Shown: piece by piece, positions 38,023 through 49,916 of the stretch | Position numbering within the stretch: position 1 is the first letter of the stretch | Layout: each line of letters starts with the position of its first letter | Program-made: the position numbers and the translations under genes | The notes under the pieces: generated by a model | Told to the model about the DNA's origin: nothing | The model's input: only the letters and a program-made list of their open reading frames with translations | Database searches by the model: none | Source of the DNA: Marinobacterium aestuarii | GTDB lineage: Bacteria; Pseudomonadota; Gammaproteobacteria; Pseudomonadales; Balneatricaceae | DNA length: 64,000 nt | Reading direction: 5' to 3' | NCBI RefSeq assembly: GCF_001651805.1 | Contig: NZ_CP015839.1 | Span: forward strand, 124,001-188,000

Positions 38023-40233
38023 CTAGCTGGCGTAGTCGTTGAGCAACTGCTGCTGGGCGCTGAAGGCTTCTTCGTCTTCGGCGGGCTGGCGCAGGGTATA
38101 GCTGCCATCCGAGGCCAGCATCCAGCTGTGGGTGTTGTCGCGCAGATAGTAGTCGAGCTCGCGCTTGATGCGCTCGGCATGCTTGCCCGACAGCTGGAAG
38201 CCGGTTTCCACCCGGTGCAGCATGTTGCGTTCCATCCAGTCGGCGCTGGCGCAGAATACATCGGGTTTGTGATCGGCATTCTCGAAGTAGTAGACCCTGG
38301 TGTGTTCCAGGAAGCGGCCGACAATTGACACCACCCGGATATTGTCCGAGATACCCTCGATACCGGGGCGCAGGCGGCAGCTGCCGCGTATGATCAGATC
38401 CACCTGCACGCCGGCCTGGGAGGCCTCATACAGGCCCCGGATCAGCTTGGGTTCGGTGAGACCATTGACCTTGACGATAATGCGCGCAGGCTTGCCGGCG
38501 CGGGCATGCTTGATTTCACGCTGGATCAGTTCAAGCATCTTGGCGTGCAGGGTAAAGGGCGCGTTATAGAGCTTTTTCAGGCGCTGAATCTTGCCCATAC
38601 CGGTGAGTTGCTGGAACACCTTGTGCACGTCCTCGCACATTTCCTGATCGGCGGTCATAAAGCTGTAGTCGGTGTACAGCCGGGCGGTGCCGGAGTGATA
38701 GTTGCCGGTCCCCAGGTGGCAATAGCGTACCAGCCGGGTGCCTTCCTGGCGCACGATCAGCATCAGCTTGGCGTGGCACTTGTAGCCCACCACGCCGTAC
38801 ACCACCAGACAGCCGGCTTCCTGCAGGCGGCTGGCCAGGTTGAGGTTGCTCTCCTCGTCAAAGCGGGCGCGCAGCTCGATCACCACTGTGACTTCCTTGC
38901 CGTTGCGCGCGGCCTCCACCAGGGCGTTGACGATGTCGGACTTGACGCCGGTACGGTACAGCGTCTGCTTGATGGCCAGTACCTTGGGGTCCTTGGCGGC
39001 CTGGCGCAGCAGGTCGACCACCGGCGAGAACGACTGCCAGGGGTGCAGCAGCAGCTGCTCGCTCGCCGTGAGGCTTTCAAAGACGGTCTTCTCGTCCTTG
39101 AGCTTGTTCGGAATGCCGGGTGAAAACGGCTTCCAGCGCAGGTCGGCGCGTTCCACCATGTCGCGCACCGCCATCAGGCGGGTCAGGTTGACCGGACCAT
39201 CGACGCGGTACACCTGGCTGTCGCTGATGGTGAATTCCTGCTGCAGGAAGTGGATGTACCTGTCCGGCGTGCGGTTGTCGATCTCGAGTCGCACCGCGTC
39301 GCCATATTTGCGCGAGTGCAGTTCTCCCTTGAGAGTGCGGGCCAGATCCTCTATTTCCTCGAAGTCGAAGGTCAAATCCGCGTTGCGGGTGATGCGGAAC
39401 TGATAGCAGCCCTCGACCTTCATGCCGGGGAAGAGGTCTTCGGCGAACTCGTGGATCATCGACGACAGGAAGATAAGGTTGTCACCGCCCTCGCAGAGTT
39501 CGTCGGGCAGGCGCACCAGGCGTGGCAGTGAACGCGGTGCGGGAATTATGGCCAGCCCCGTTTCACGGCCGAAAGCATCCTTGCCATCGAGCTGGACGAT
39601 GAAGTTCAGGCTCTTGTTGACCAGCCGCGGGAAAGGATGCGAGGGGTCGAGCCCGATGGGGCTGATAACCGGCACCACATTCTGTTCGAACCAGTCCTTT
39701 ACCCAGGCGCGCTGTTCGTCGCTCCAGTCGCCGCGGCGGACGAAACGAATGCCCTGCTGGGCCATTTCCGGGAATATGGTCTCGTTGAGAATCTTGTACT
39801 GGCGGGTGACGTTGATATCGCAAATTTCGCTGATGCGCTCGAGCATTTTCTGCGGATGCATGGCATCGGGCCCAACAGCTTCGCGGCCATACTTGAGCTG
39901 GCGCAGCTGCTCGGCGACGCGAATTTCGAAGAACTCGTCCAGATTGCTGGAAAAAATCAGCAGGAACATCAGCCGTTCCAGCAGCGGATAACTGGGGTCC
40001 AGCGACTGCTCCAGTACCCGCACGTTGAACTGCAGATGGCTGAGTTCCTGATTGATATAAAGCTCTGGTGCCTTTAGATCCAGCGGTGTCTGTTCCACCG
40101 GTTCAGTAATGGGCAGGCTTTCGCGGCTCTCCAGCAGGGCCTGAGCCGCCTCCGCGGCTTCAATCTCGGCCTGCTCAATGACCACCGGTGCGGTGCTGAC
40201 TTCAGCGGTTGCTTCTGCGATCTGAGTATTCAT
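38023..40233 (-). CDS. ppk1: Polyphosphate kinase 1
   Basis: A 736-residue enzyme that reversibly polymerises the ATP gamma phosphate into polyphosphate. The autophosphorylated His lies in RYCHLGTGNYHSGTARLYTDYSF. LELRARFDEESNLNLASRL and KVNGLTEPKLIRGLYEASQAGVQVDLIIRGSCRLRPG are also typical. The N-terminus carries an extra 50 acidic/Ala-rich residues (TQIAEATAEVSTAPVVIEQAEIE) before YINQELSHLQFNVRVLEQ. hemB ends 43 bases upstream on the same strand, an arrangement also found in Pseudomonas. Confidence 0.97.
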   Translation of the reverse strand: MNTQIAEATAEVSTAPVVIEQAEIEAAEAAQALLESRESLPITEPVEQTPLDLKAPELYINQELSHLQFNVRVLEQSLDPSYPLLERLMFLLIFSSNLDEFFEIRVAEQLRQLKYGREAVGPDAMHPQKMLERISEICDINVTRQYKILNETIFPEMAQQGIRFVRRGDWSDEQRAWVKDWFEQNVVPVISPIGLDPSHPFPRLVNKSLNFIVQLDGKDAFGRETGLAIIPAPRSLPRLVRLPDELCEGGDNLIFLSSMIHEFAEDLFPGMKVEGCYQFRITRNADLTFDFEEIEDLARTLKGELHSRKYGDAVRLEIDNRTPDRYIHFLQQEFTISDSQVYRVDGPVNLTRLMAVRDMVERADLRWKPFSPGIPNKLKDEKTVFESLTASEQLLLHPWQSFSPVVDLLRQAAKDPKVLAIKQTLYRTGVKSDIVNALVEAARNGKEVTVVIELRARFDEESNLNLASRLQEAGCLVVYGVVGYKCHAKLMLIVRQEGTRLVRYCHLGTGNYHSGTARLYTDYSFMTADQEMCEDVHKVFQQLTGMGKIQRLKKLYNAPFTLHAKMLELIQREIKHARAGKPARIIVKVNGLTEPKLIRGLYEASQAGVQVDLIIRGSCRLRPGIEGISDNIRVVSIVGRFLEHTRVYYFENADHKPDVFCASADWMERNMLHRVETGFQLSGKHAERIKRELDYYLRDNTHSWMLASDGSYTLRQPAEDEEAFSAQQQLLNDYAS

Positions 40234-40276
40234 TCCCTGTGCTCCTTATTGTCGCAGGCCTGTGCCTGGCAGCCTG

Positions 40277-41293
<1,017 letters not shown>

Positions 41294-41510
41294 CTACCTC
41301 TTGTCTGGTCAATAATTAGATCGCGTTTGTGTGACAGCCGGATAACAGGAGCCAAAGCAGGTCGGCGCCGGGCGGCTGCAACAGGGTTAGGCCAATGATA
41401 CGCTGAGCGCCCGTTGGCGGGAACCGCACGGGGAGGGGGGCTGGCGCCGCGCCATGCGGCTTTGGCGCGGTGTACAGTGTCTTGTGCGGATGTCTGCGGG
41501 GCCTCTATGG

Positions 41511-41537
41511 GGCTCTGAAACTCTGTGAGAGCCTTTT
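41511..41537 (+). terminator. Terminator-like hairpin upstream of the PhnD-like gene
   Basis: GGCTCT, 11 bases, AGAGCC followed by TTTTATTT, on the plus strand 50 bases before the PhnD-like start. It faces no plus-strand gene upstream, so it may be an attenuator in the leader of that gene. Confidence 0.35.
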
Positions 41538-41585
41538 ATTTCCCAATAAATTCAAGTACTTTGGTTTGATGGCCAATCATATAAT

Positions 41586-42476
41586 ATGAAGAATAAGATG
41601 TTGTCACGACTGATACCCTTATTGTTGGGGCTGGTTATTTTCTCTGCGGCCGAGGCCCGAGTGCTGGTATTGGGGCAGGTGAGTGACAGGCCCGGCAAGG
41701 ATTACGAGCAATTGCGCCCGATGGCGGAGTATGCCGCCCTGCAGCTGGCTCCCCTGGGTATCACCTCGGCAGAAGTGCGACTGTTTGCGCAGGCCACTGA
41801 TCTGATAGCGGCGATGCGCCGGGGCGAAGTGGACTGGGTGACCGAAACGCCTTATACAGCCGCGCGCCTGGTGCATGAAGCCGGCGCACGCTTGCTGTTG
41901 CGCAAGTGGAAACGCGGCCAGCGGGATTATCAGAGCATTATCTATACCCGGGCGGATTCTGGGGTGCACAGCCTTGAGGATTTGGTGGGTCGGTCTATTG
42001 CCTTTGAACATGCCGACTCATTTAGCAGTTATTATCTGCCCCGCCGTTTGCTGGAGCAGCAGGGATTGGCGTTGAATCCGATGCTGGACATGCATCAGTC
42101 GCCAGTGCCTGGGCGTGTCAGCTATATTTTCAGTCGTAATGAGCGCAACAATGCACTCTGGGTGCACAAGTCGCTCATTGTTGCCGGTGCGCTGAATAAT
42201 AATGACTGGGAAAACCCGGCCCGGGTGCCGCCGGCGCTGCGAGATGAGCTGCGCATTATTTTTCGCTCGCCTTCGTACCCGCGGGCACTGGAGCTGGTAT
42301 CCGCCGGGCTCGCGCCCGAATTGGTGACTGCGCTGCAAGAGCTGCTGCAGCGCCTGACGCCCGAGAGCGCCCCTGATCTGCTGGCGCGTTACGAACAAAC
42401 GACTGGTTTTGAGCCGATCCTGCCGGATGATATGCAATTGCTGAATGATATCTACCAAAGTAGCCGCACGTGGTAG
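41586..42476 (+). CDS. Periplasmic PhnD-like (phosphate/phosphonate type) substrate-binding protein
   Basis: A 296-residue secreted protein with a Sec signal (LIPLLLGLVIFSAAEA, cleavage about residue 24). The body resembles PhnD/type-2 periplasmic binding proteins: AEYAALQLAPLGITSAEVRLF, DLIAAMRRGEVDWVTETPYTAARL, SLEDLVGRSIAFEHADSFSSYYLP. No ABC permease or ATPase is nearby. Instead its stop codon lies inside the next gene, a membrane GGDEF-EAL protein, which suggests a periplasmic sensor that feeds that enzyme. TATAAT directly abuts the ATG at 41586 and no ribosome site is evident; a second ATG at 41598 is possible. Confidence 0.78.
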   Translation: MKNKMLSRLIPLLLGLVIFSAAEARVLVLGQVSDRPGKDYEQLRPMAEYAALQLAPLGITSAEVRLFAQATDLIAAMRRGEVDWVTETPYTAARLVHEAGARLLLRKWKRGQRDYQSIIYTRADSGVHSLEDLVGRSIAFEHADSFSSYYLPRRLLEQQGLALNPMLDMHQSPVPGRVSYIFSRNERNNALWVHKSLIVAGALNNNDWENPARVPPALRDELRIIFRSPSYPRALELVSAGLAPELVTALQELLQRLTPESAPDLLARYEQTTGFEPILPDDMQLLNDIYQSSRTW

Positions 42477-44614
42477 CCCTGTTGCGGCGCTCCATCGCCA
42501 CCCGCTACGGCGCCATTCTGATGCTGATCACCTTTGGCACCAGCAGCGCGCTGCTGGTGTTTTCGCTCTACGTCCTGCAGGGCGTATATAGCCGCATCAC
42601 TATTGCCGGGCAGGATGCGATCGAAACCAGCATGGTGCGCCAGGTCAGTCGCGATGCCCTGCTGCTTGGGGAGACCCTGGCCAATAGCCTGCTGGATCCT
42701 GTGTACCTGCACGATTTCAGTCAGATTCAGGGCATACTGTCGCAGCTCAAAGAACGTACCGAGATCGGCTACATCTATGTCTACGATGCGGACAGGCGCA
42801 TTCTGCACGACGGTAGCGCCGACCTGCTGTCCTACGGCGAGCCTCTTGGGGACCGCGTTCCGGCGGGGCTGGGCAACCACTTTCAGCCGGGTGCGCGGCC
42901 GCTGGGCGAGTATCTGCATGTGGTTTACCCCATCAAGTCAGGCTCTGTCACCCTGGGTGCGGTGCGTTTCTCGATGTCTTACCGCGCAGCCCAGACCGAT
43001 ATCGACAATGCTTCCCGGCAGCTGACGAAGACGCTGGGAGGATTGCGGCAGGAGGTCAAGCTGGTGCTGCTGCTTGGCTTTGTCGTGCTGGCGCTGTTTA
43101 CCCTGGCGCTGTCGGTGGCGGTGAGTCGCGGCCTGACGCGACCGCTGAAGGAGCTGGCGGCCCGCAGCCGCAAGTTCCGTGCCCATGACGACTGCATCAG
43201 TTTTAGCCTGGGGCGCGAAGATGAAGTCGGAGAGCTGGCCGATGCGCTGGAGCAGATGCGCCTGCGGGTGCAGAGCAGCCATGGTGAGGTGTCACGCCTC
43301 GCATTCCATGATCCCCTGACCGGGCTGGCCAACCGGCGTCTGTTGCAGCAGGAGCTTGAACAGATGCTGCTGGACTGCAAGCAAAGGGGTAAATCCCTGG
43401 CCATGATGTTTATCGATCTGGATCACTTCAAACAGGTCAACGACGGGGCCGGCCATGATGTCGGTGATCAGGTACTGAAGGTCGTCGCGGCACGTTTGCA
43501 GCAGCTGGTGGTCGATGCATCGCTGGACGGTTTGGCCGGTGATACCAAGCCGCTGATTGCGCGCCTGGGCGGCGATGAATTCACGCTGGTGTTTCCGCTC
43601 TGTGACTCCGTCTGCACCGAAACCCTGGCCCAGCGCGTCAGTGAACTCTTTGTTGAGCCTGTGAGCCTTGACGGGCAGCGTTACAGTGTGTCGGCCAGTA
43701 TCGGCATTACTCTCTATCCCGAGGACGGTGAAACGGCCCAGGACATGATGCGTCACGCCGATATCGCCATGTACGCCGCCAAGCACGCCGGGCGTCATCA
43801 GTACTGCTTCTTTCGTCAGGAGTTGAAGTCCCAGCTGCAGGACCACCTGATGGTGTTGCAGGGGATAGACGCGGCGATCAGTGAATCGCAGCTGTTTCTG
43901 GAGTATCAGCCGATTTTCGACCTGCAGACCAATCAGATCAGTGGCGGCGAAGCACTGATCCGCTGGAATCATCCGGAGTACGGGCTTATTCCACCGGGAC
44001 GCTTTATCCCCATAGTGGAGGATTCCGATCGCATCGAGGCGCTGACGCTCTGGGTGATGGAGTGCAGTTGCCGGGCGCTGCGCCAGCATATTCTGCCGCA
44101 AATGCCGGACTTCAAGCTGTCACTGAACGTATCCGGTGTGGCACTGCAGTCTGATCGGCTGCGTGATGGCATTCTTGAAATTCTGCTGCGCGAGCGGGTG
44201 CCACCGCGCAATCTGCGTATCGAAATTACCGAAACCACCATGATGCGCAATATCGAGAAGTGCGCCGAAACCCTGCAACACTGGCAGAACGCAGGACTGC
44301 GGGTGCTGATCGATGATTTTGGCACCGGTTACTCCTCCCTGAGCTATCTGACCACCCTGCCGATCGACGGCCTCAAGGTTGATCGCAGCTTTATCAGCAA
44401 CCAGCTGCCTGGCAGCTACTGCCCGGTGGTGGAAGCCATACTGGCGCTGTCCAAGTCGCTGGGCATTCAGTCTATTGCCGAAGGCGTGGAGACGGAATCT
44501 CAGCTACAGGCGCTGCGGGAAATGAAGGCGACCCATGCCCAGGGTTACCTGCTTGGGCGTCCCATGGCGCTGGATAAATTGCTGGAACGGCTGGGGGAAG
44601 TCGAGGTCGGCTAG
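42470..44614 (+). CDS. Membrane HAMP-GGDEF-EAL c-di-GMP enzyme
   Basis: A 714-residue inner-membrane signalling enzyme. Helix 1 is at about 12-35, a periplasmic domain of about 160 residues follows, helix 2 is at about 196-218, then HAMP (SRGLTRPLKELAARSRKF), GGDEF (G367-G-D-E-F371) and EAL (E494-A-L, DDFGTGYSSLSYL). Both catalytic motifs are intact, so it could synthesise or hydrolyse c-di-GMP. It starts with GTG at 42470, 7 bases inside the PhnD-like gene, so the two are translationally coupled. The periplasmic domain is the likely partner surface for that protein. Confidence 0.9.
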   Translation: MVALLRRSIATRYGAILMLITFGTSSALLVFSLYVLQGVYSRITIAGQDAIETSMVRQVSRDALLLGETLANSLLDPVYLHDFSQIQGILSQLKERTEIGYIYVYDADRRILHDGSADLLSYGEPLGDRVPAGLGNHFQPGARPLGEYLHVVYPIKSGSVTLGAVRFSMSYRAAQTDIDNASRQLTKTLGGLRQEVKLVLLLGFVVLALFTLALSVAVSRGLTRPLKELAARSRKFRAHDDCISFSLGREDEVGELADALEQMRLRVQSSHGEVSRLAFHDPLTGLANRRLLQQELEQMLLDCKQRGKSLAMMFIDLDHFKQVNDGAGHDVGDQVLKVVAARLQQLVVDASLDGLAGDTKPLIARLGGDEFTLVFPLCDSVCTETLAQRVSELFVEPVSLDGQRYSVSASIGITLYPEDGETAQDMMRHADIAMYAAKHAGRHQYCFFRQELKSQLQDHLMVLQGIDAAISESQLFLEYQPIFDLQTNQISGGEALIRWNHPEYGLIPPGRFIPIVEDSDRIEALTLWVMECSCRALRQHILPQMPDFKLSLNVSGVALQSDRLRDGILEILLRERVPPRNLRIEITETTMMRNIEKCAETLQHWQNAGLRVLIDDFGTGYSSLSYLTTLPIDGLKVDRSFISNQLPGSYCPVVEAILALSKSLGIQSIAEGVETESQLQALREMKATHAQGYLLGRPMALDKLLERLGEVEVG

Positions 44615-44702
<88 letters not shown>

Positions 44703-45476
44703 TCAGAGGCGTACTTCGATACCGCGCTCGCGCATATAGGCCTTGGCCTGGGGGATGCTGTATTCGTTGAAGTGGAAAATGGACGCCGCCAGTACCGCAT
44801 CGGCCTTGCCTTCGATGCAGCCGGCTACCAGATGATCCAGGTTGCCAACGCCACCGGAGGCGATAACAGGCACATGCACCGCTTCGGAAATGGCCCGGGT
44901 AACGCCCAGGTCAAAGCCATTCTTGGTGCCATCGCGATCCATTGAGGTCAGCAGGATTTCGCCGGCGCCAAACTCCACCATCTTGCGTGACCACTCCACC
45001 GCATCGAGCCCGGTGGGCTTGCGCCCGCCGTGGGTAAAGATCTCCCAGCGATCCGCTTCGCCCTGCAGCGACACCTTCTTGGCATCAATGGCCACCACTA
45101 TGCACTGCGAACCAAAGCGCTGCGCGGCTTCGCGCACGAACTCGGGGTTGAACACTGCGGCGGTGTTGATGGATACCTTGTCGGCGCCGGCATTGAGCAT
45201 GCGGCGGATATCGTCACAGGTGCGAATGCCGCCACCGACGGTGAGCGGGATAAACACCTGGGAGGCCATTTTTTCGACCGTGTTCACCATGGTGTCACGG
45301 CCTTCGTGGCTGGCGGTAATATCCAGAAAGGTGATTTCGTCGGCGCCCTGCTCATCGTACTTGCGGGCAATCTCGACCGGATCACCGGCGTCGCGGATAT
45401 CGAGGAACTGCACGCCTTTTACGACACGGCCGTTCTCGACATCAAGACAGGGAATGATACGTTTGGCCAATGCCAT
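44703..45476 (-). CDS. hisF: Imidazole glycerol phosphate synthase cyclase subunit
   Basis: A 257-residue (beta/alpha)8 barrel that, with HisH, converts PRFAR and ammonia to imidazole glycerol phosphate and AICAR. Catalytic Asp residues lie in [18 protein letters not shown] and [13 protein letters not shown]. Phosphate-binding loops are also present ([22 protein letters not shown]). It is the last gene of the hisBHAF operon, 26 bases after hisA. Confidence 0.98.
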   Translation of the reverse strand: MALAKRIIPCLDVENGRVVKGVQFLDIRDAGDPVEIARKYDEQGADEITFLDITASHEGRDTMVNTVEKMASQVFIPLTVGGGIRTCDDIRRMLNAGADKVSINTAAVFNPEFVREAAQRFGSQCIVVAIDAKKVSLQGEADRWEIFTHGGRKPTGLDAVEWSRKMVEFGAGEILLTSMDRDGTKNGFDLGVTRAISEAVHVPVIASGGVGNLDHLVAGCIEGKADAVLAASIFHFNEYSIPQAKAYMRERGIEVRL

Positions 45477-45502
45477 GGCGGTATTTCCTTCAGTTGCCGA
45501 CT

Positions 45503-46240
45503 TCAGTTGCCGAGTTGGTCGCAGAGCTGCTGGGCCTGGGCTACGTCCAGGGTGCCTTCATAGATAGCGCGTCCGGTGATAGCACCCAGAATACCCTGAT
45601 CCGCCACGGCGGCCAGTGCATGGATATCGTTGATATCGGTGACGCCACCGGAAGCGATAATCGGAATGCCGCATTCACGGGCCAGTTCCGCCGTGGCTTC
45701 GACGTTGACGCCCTGCATCATGCCGTCACGGCTGATATCGGTGTAAACAATGGACGATACGCCGTCGTCACGAAAACGCTTGGCCAGATCGATCGCCTTG
45801 ACGCTGGAAATCTCAGCCCAGCCATCGGTGGCTACCAGGCCGTCCTGGGCATCGATGCCCACGATGATGTGACCCGGGAAACGCTTGCACATTTCGGTCA
45901 CGAACTCGGGCTCCTTCACCGCCTTGGTGCCGATGATGACGTATTCGACGCCGGCCTTGAGATAGGCTTCGATGGTTTCGGCGCTGCGAATGCCGCCGCC
46001 GATCTGGATCGGCAGCTCAGGGTAGGCCTTGGCGATGGCGCTGACGATCTCGCCATTGACCGGCGTGCCGGCAAAGGCGCCGTTCAGGTCAACCAGGTGC
46101 AGCCTGCGGCAGCCGGCGTCAACCCACTTGGCGGCCATTTCGACCGGGTTGTCGGAGAATACGGTGGAGTCGTCCATCCGGCCCTGACGCAGGCGTACGC
46201 ATTTACCGTCTTTCAGATCAATCGCAGGGATAATAAGCAT
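45503..46240 (-). CDS. hisA: ProFAR isomerase
   Basis: A 245-residue barrel enzyme of histidine biosynthesis that isomerises ProFAR to PRFAR. Active-site Asp residues are in [16 protein letters not shown] and [28 protein letters not shown] binds phosphate. It follows hisH after 95 bases and precedes hisF on the minus strand. Confidence 0.98.
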   Translation of the reverse strand: MLIIPAIDLKDGKCVRLRQGRMDDSTVFSDNPVEMAAKWVDAGCRRLHLVDLNGAFAGTPVNGEIVSAIAKAYPELPIQIGGGIRSAETIEAYLKAGVEYVIIGTKAVKEPEFVTEMCKRFPGHIIVGIDAQDGLVATDGWAEISSVKAIDLAKRFRDDGVSSIVYTDISRDGMMQGVNVEATAELARECGIPIIASGGVTDINDIHALAAVADQGILGAITGRAIYEGTLDVAQAQQLCDQLGN

Positions 46241-46335
46241 AATGGTCTCGCTGATCGTTTGATGCCGGTGACCGCCGCTGTGCAGGGGCCATCACCGTCG
46301 TTCAGGGTGGGACTCAGACGCGTCTGCAGCCGTGG

Positions 46336-46983
46336 CTACAGGGTGCCGTCCCAGTTCAGGAAATTCTTCAGCAGCTGCAGCCCGGCCTTCTGGCTTTTTT
46401 CGGGGTGGAACTGGGTGGCGAACACGTTCTTGTGCTGCAGGGCGACGTCAAACTGGGTGCCGTATTCGCAGGTGGCGGCAACCTGGTCGCGCTGGCCCAG
46501 CTGAACATGATAGCTGTGCACGAAGTAGAAACGGCTGCCGTTGTCGATCTGGGCCCAGAGCGGATGATCCCTGGTCTGCTCGACGCAGTTCCAGCCCATG
46601 TGCGGCACCTTGAGCTTTTCACCGGCGCTGTCTTTCAGGCTGTCGCCGAAAAAGCGCACCTGGCCATCGAACTGGCCGAGACAGTCGACACCGCCGTTTT
46701 CTTCCGAGTGCTGCATCAGGGCCTGATAGCCGACGCAGATGCCCAGAAACGGCTTGCCCGAGGCGATGGCCTCGGCCACTTCGCGGTCAACGCCCAGACG
46801 GCGGATTTCCGCCATGCAGTCACGGATGGCGCCCACGCCCGGCAGCAGTACCCGGTCGGCACTGCGCACCTGCTCGGGGTCGGCGGTGACGCGCACCTCG
46901 ACACCCGGCTGCACAAACTCCAGCGCCTTGGCGACGGAGTGCAGGTTGCCCATGCCGTAATCGATAACAGCAATGCTCGACAT
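46336..46983 (-). CDS. hisH: Imidazole glycerol phosphate synthase glutaminase subunit
   Basis: A 215-residue class I glutamine amidotransferase that supplies ammonia to HisF. The catalytic triad is Cys in [10 protein letters not shown] and His/Glu in [28 protein letters not shown] is the typical N-terminus. Its start directly abuts the hisB stop. Confidence 0.98.
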   Translation of the reverse strand: MSSIAVIDYGMGNLHSVAKALEFVQPGVEVRVTADPEQVRSADRVLLPGVGAIRDCMAEIRRLGVDREVAEAIASGKPFLGICVGYQALMQHSEENGGVDCLGQFDGQVRFFGDSLKDSAGEKLKVPHMGWNCVEQTRDHPLWAQIDNGSRFYFVHSYHVQLGQRDQVAATCEYGTQFDVALQHKNVFATQFHPEKSQKAGLQLLKNFLNWDGTL

Positions 46984-47577
46984 TTACAGGCTTCCCTTGG
47001 TCGAGGGCACCGTATTGGCGGCGCGTTCATCAATCTGCAGCGCAAAGCGCACCGCGCGGCCGAAGGCCTTGAAGATGGTTTCGGCCTGGTGGTGGGCGTT
47101 AAAGCCTTTCAGGTTGTCGATATGCAGGGTGACACCGGCATGATTGACGAATCCCTGGAAGAACTCCCAGAACAGCTGGGTATCGAGTCGGCCAATGGAG
47201 GCGCGGGTGAACTCGACGTCCATGTGCAGACCGGGGCGGCCAGAGAAATCGATGGTCACGCGGGACAGGGCTTCATCCAGCGGCACATAGGCGTGGCCGT
47301 AGCGCATGATGCCTTTCTTGTCGCCCACGGCCTTGGCGATCGCCTGACCCAGGGTGATACCTATATCCTCGACGGTGTGGTGATCGTCGATATGGATGTC
47401 ACCGACACAGTGAATCTCCAGATCCAGCAGGCCGTGACGGGCTATCTGGTCGAGCATGTGTTCGAGGAATGGAACCCCGGTATCAGCATTCAGTTTGCCA
47501 CTGCCGTCGAGATTGACCGAGACGGTAATTTTCGTCTCCAGTGTATTGCGGGTGACCGTGGCGGTACGCTCTGCCAT
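46984..47577 (-). CDS. hisB: Imidazoleglycerol-phosphate dehydratase (monofunctional)
   Basis: A 197-residue dehydratase, the stand-alone form without the histidinol-phosphatase domain found in E. coli. The manganese ligands lie in [28 protein letters not shown] and the later [12 protein letters not shown]. It is the first gene of hisBHAF and is divergent from the AsmA-like gene. Confidence 0.98.
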   Translation of the reverse strand: MAERTATVTRNTLETKITVSVNLDGSGKLNADTGVPFLEHMLDQIARHGLLDLEIHCVGDIHIDDHHTVEDIGITLGQAIAKAVGDKKGIMRYGHAYVPLDEALSRVTIDFSGRPGLHMDVEFTRASIGRLDTQLFWEFFQGFVNHAGVTLHIDNLKGFNAHHQAETIFKAFGRAVRFALQIDERAANTVPSTKGSL

Positions 47578-47765
47578 GGGGGGCTCCAGATAGCTTGATC
47601 AAGGCGGCGATTATACAACTAACTCAGGGGCGGCGCACGACTCGGCATGGCGGATGATTTTGGTACCCTTAAGGAGGCCGGTGAAGCCCCCTTTGGCACG
47701 CTAAAACGTTGCTTCCTGACGGGATCCTATTATGCTGGCGCACTGATATATGAATGGAGGCAGCC

Positions 47766-49916
47766 ATGAAAGGCTTGACGAAACTGATACTGGGCCTGGC
47801 GGCTCTGGTAGTCATCCTGATTGCGACAGCAGGGATTCTGCTCGGCGTTTTTTTTGAACCCAATGATTACAAGGCCGATATTGAACAGCTGGCGCTCGAG
47901 AAAGCCGGGCTGGAGCTGAGTATTGACGGTGATATCGGCTGGTCGGTTTTCCCCTGGCTGGGGCTGGAAATCAGCCAGGTCAAGCTGCAGTATCCGCAGC
48001 AGCCGGCTCTGGCGAGCCTGGAACAGGCCCATGTGTCAGTGAAACTGCTGCCGCTGCTGTCAAGCCAGGTCGAGATGAGCAGCATCATGGTCGAGGGACT
48101 GGATCTTAATCTGGTGCAGGCGGCCGATGGCAGCAACAACTGGAGCCTGCCCGGTGCCGCCCCGGTGCAGTCCGAAGGCAGCGGCGATGAAGGCGCAGAC
48201 ACTGATGGCAGTGCAGATCTTGCGCTGGATATCGAAAGCATTGCCGTCAGCAATGGCCGCATCAGCTATGCCGACCTCAAGGCCGGCACACGGGTGCGGC
48301 TGCAGGAGCTGGCGCTGACGTCTGGCCGTATCCGCCAGACCGAGTACTTCCCGATCGAGCTGAGTTTCAAGCTGGATCAGTCCGCAGGCGATGCCGCCCC
48401 GACACTGAGCGCCGACACCAGCCTCAAGGCCGAGGTTCAGGTCGACCTGCTGACGCAGCAGTATCGCCTGCGCGGGCTGGACAGCAGTGTGCAGCTGCGC
48501 CTGGCCGAGCTGGGTGACAAACCGGTGGATTTCAAACTCAGCGGCGATGTCGCCGCCGACCTGGTCGCACAGTTGGCCCGCATCGACAACCTGAACCTGA
48601 GCCTTGCCAGCCTCAAGGCCAGCGGTTCGCTGTCGCTGCAGGATTTTGCCGCGCCCGTGCTGGGTGGCGAGCTTAAACTGGCTGAATTCAATCCGCGCAG
48701 CCTGCTTGAACTGCTGGGTCAGCCGCTGCCTGCGATGCAGGACGACAAGGCGCTGACCAGGCTGTCGCTGAGCGCCGTGCTGGGTGGTTCGCCCAGCAAT
48801 ATCAGCCTCAAGCCGCTGAGCCTGACGCTGGATGACACCCACTTCAATGGCGCCCTGGCCTATGGGCTGGCCGATGGGGCCATCAGTCTGGATCTGAATG
48901 GCGATGCCTTCAATCTTGATAGCTACCTGCCGCCCCAGAGCGAGAGCGCCCAGGGTGCTCAGACGGCGTCGGCTGGCAAAGCCGCCAGCGGCGAGCGCTA
49001 CTCCAAAGAAGAAGTGATTCCGGTTGAACCGCTGCGCTCGCTGTTGCTGGATGCCCAGTTCAAGCTGCAGGCGCTGCAGGTATCGGGCATGACACTGAGC
49101 GATGTTGATCTGGCGGTCAATGCCCGCAACGGCCTGATCAATGCGTCGCGTATCAATGCCAACCTCTTTGGCGGCACAGTGCGCAACAGCGCAGTGCTGG
49201 ATGTACGGGGCACGCCGGTGAAGCTTAAATCGAGCAAAGCTGTCAGCGGCCTGCAGATAGGTGACCTGCTGCAGGCCCTCAAGCCTGAAGAAAAGCCCGC
49301 CATGACCGGCACCCTGAGCAGCCAGGCTGAAGTCAGTGCCCAGGGCCGTTCGGTGCATGCCATCGTCAACAGCCTCAACGGCACGGCCAAATTTAATGTG
49401 GCGGACGGTACCATCAGCGGTATCGACATGGCGCAGACCGTCTGTCAGGGCTTCAACAACCTGGCGAGTCTGGGCGTCAATGCCGAGCAGGTTGATGGCT
49501 CCACACCCTTTGCCAATCTGGGCGGCAATTTCATCATGCGCAATGGTGTGGTGAGCAATGAGGATTTGCAGGCATCGCTGGATGCTATCGGCCTCAAGGG
49601 CAGCGGTTCGGTGGATCTGCCCAGGGCGCTGATTGATTACCGCCTGGGCCTGACGATTCAGGAAGACCTGTTCAAGCAGAGCTGTTCGGTCAACAACAAG
49701 ATCCAGGGTGTCGAGTGGCCGGTGAACTGCAAGGGTTCCTTCGATACGCCGCCGGCCAAGCTGTGCCGTCCGGATCTGAGTGTATTCGAGGACCTGCTCA
49801 AGGCACGTCTGAAACAGGATGTGCAGAAAAAAGTGGAAGAAAAGGTCAAGGAAGGCATTCAGGAAAAGCTGGGCGATGATGCCAAGCAGCTACTCAAGGG
49901 GCTCTTTGGTAACTGA
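47766..49916 (+). CDS. asmA: AsmA family protein
   Basis: A 716-residue AsmA-like envelope protein anchored by one N-terminal helix (about 5-27), with a long periplasmic beta-rich domain. The pattern [25 protein letters not shown] near residue 45 and the C-terminal AsmA_2-type segment [26 protein letters not shown] are characteristic. The family bridges the periplasm and is linked to lipid transport to the outer membrane. The tail is a charged helix ([13 protein letters not shown]). GGAGG lies five bases before the ATG at 47766, favouring it over an ATG four codons earlier. Its stop overlaps the mutY start. Confidence 0.9.
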   Translation: MKGLTKLILGLAALVVILIATAGILLGVFFEPNDYKADIEQLALEKAGLELSIDGDIGWSVFPWLGLEISQVKLQYPQQPALASLEQAHVSVKLLPLLSSQVEMSSIMVEGLDLNLVQAADGSNNWSLPGAAPVQSEGSGDEGADTDGSADLALDIESIAVSNGRISYADLKAGTRVRLQELALTSGRIRQTEYFPIELSFKLDQSAGDAAPTLSADTSLKAEVQVDLLTQQYRLRGLDSSVQLRLAELGDKPVDFKLSGDVAADLVAQLARIDNLNLSLASLKASGSLSLQDFAAPVLGGELKLAEFNPRSLLELLGQPLPAMQDDKALTRLSLSAVLGGSPSNISLKPLSLTLDDTHFNGALAYGLADGAISLDLNGDAFNLDSYLPPQSESAQGAQTASAGKAASGERYSKEEVIPVEPLRSLLLDAQFKLQALQVSGMTLSDVDLAVNARNGLINASRINANLFGGTVRNSAVLDVRGTPVKLKSSKAVSGLQIGDLLQALKPEEKPAMTGTLSSQAEVSAQGRSVHAIVNSLNGTAKFNVADGTISGIDMAQTVCQGFNNLASLGVNAEQVDGSTPFANLGGNFIMRNGVVSNEDLQASLDAIGLKGSGSVDLPRALIDYRLGLTIQEDLFKQSCSVNNKIQGVEWPVNCKGSFDTPPAKLCRPDLSVFEDLLKARLKQDVQKKVEEKVKEGIQEKLGDDAKQLLKGLFGN

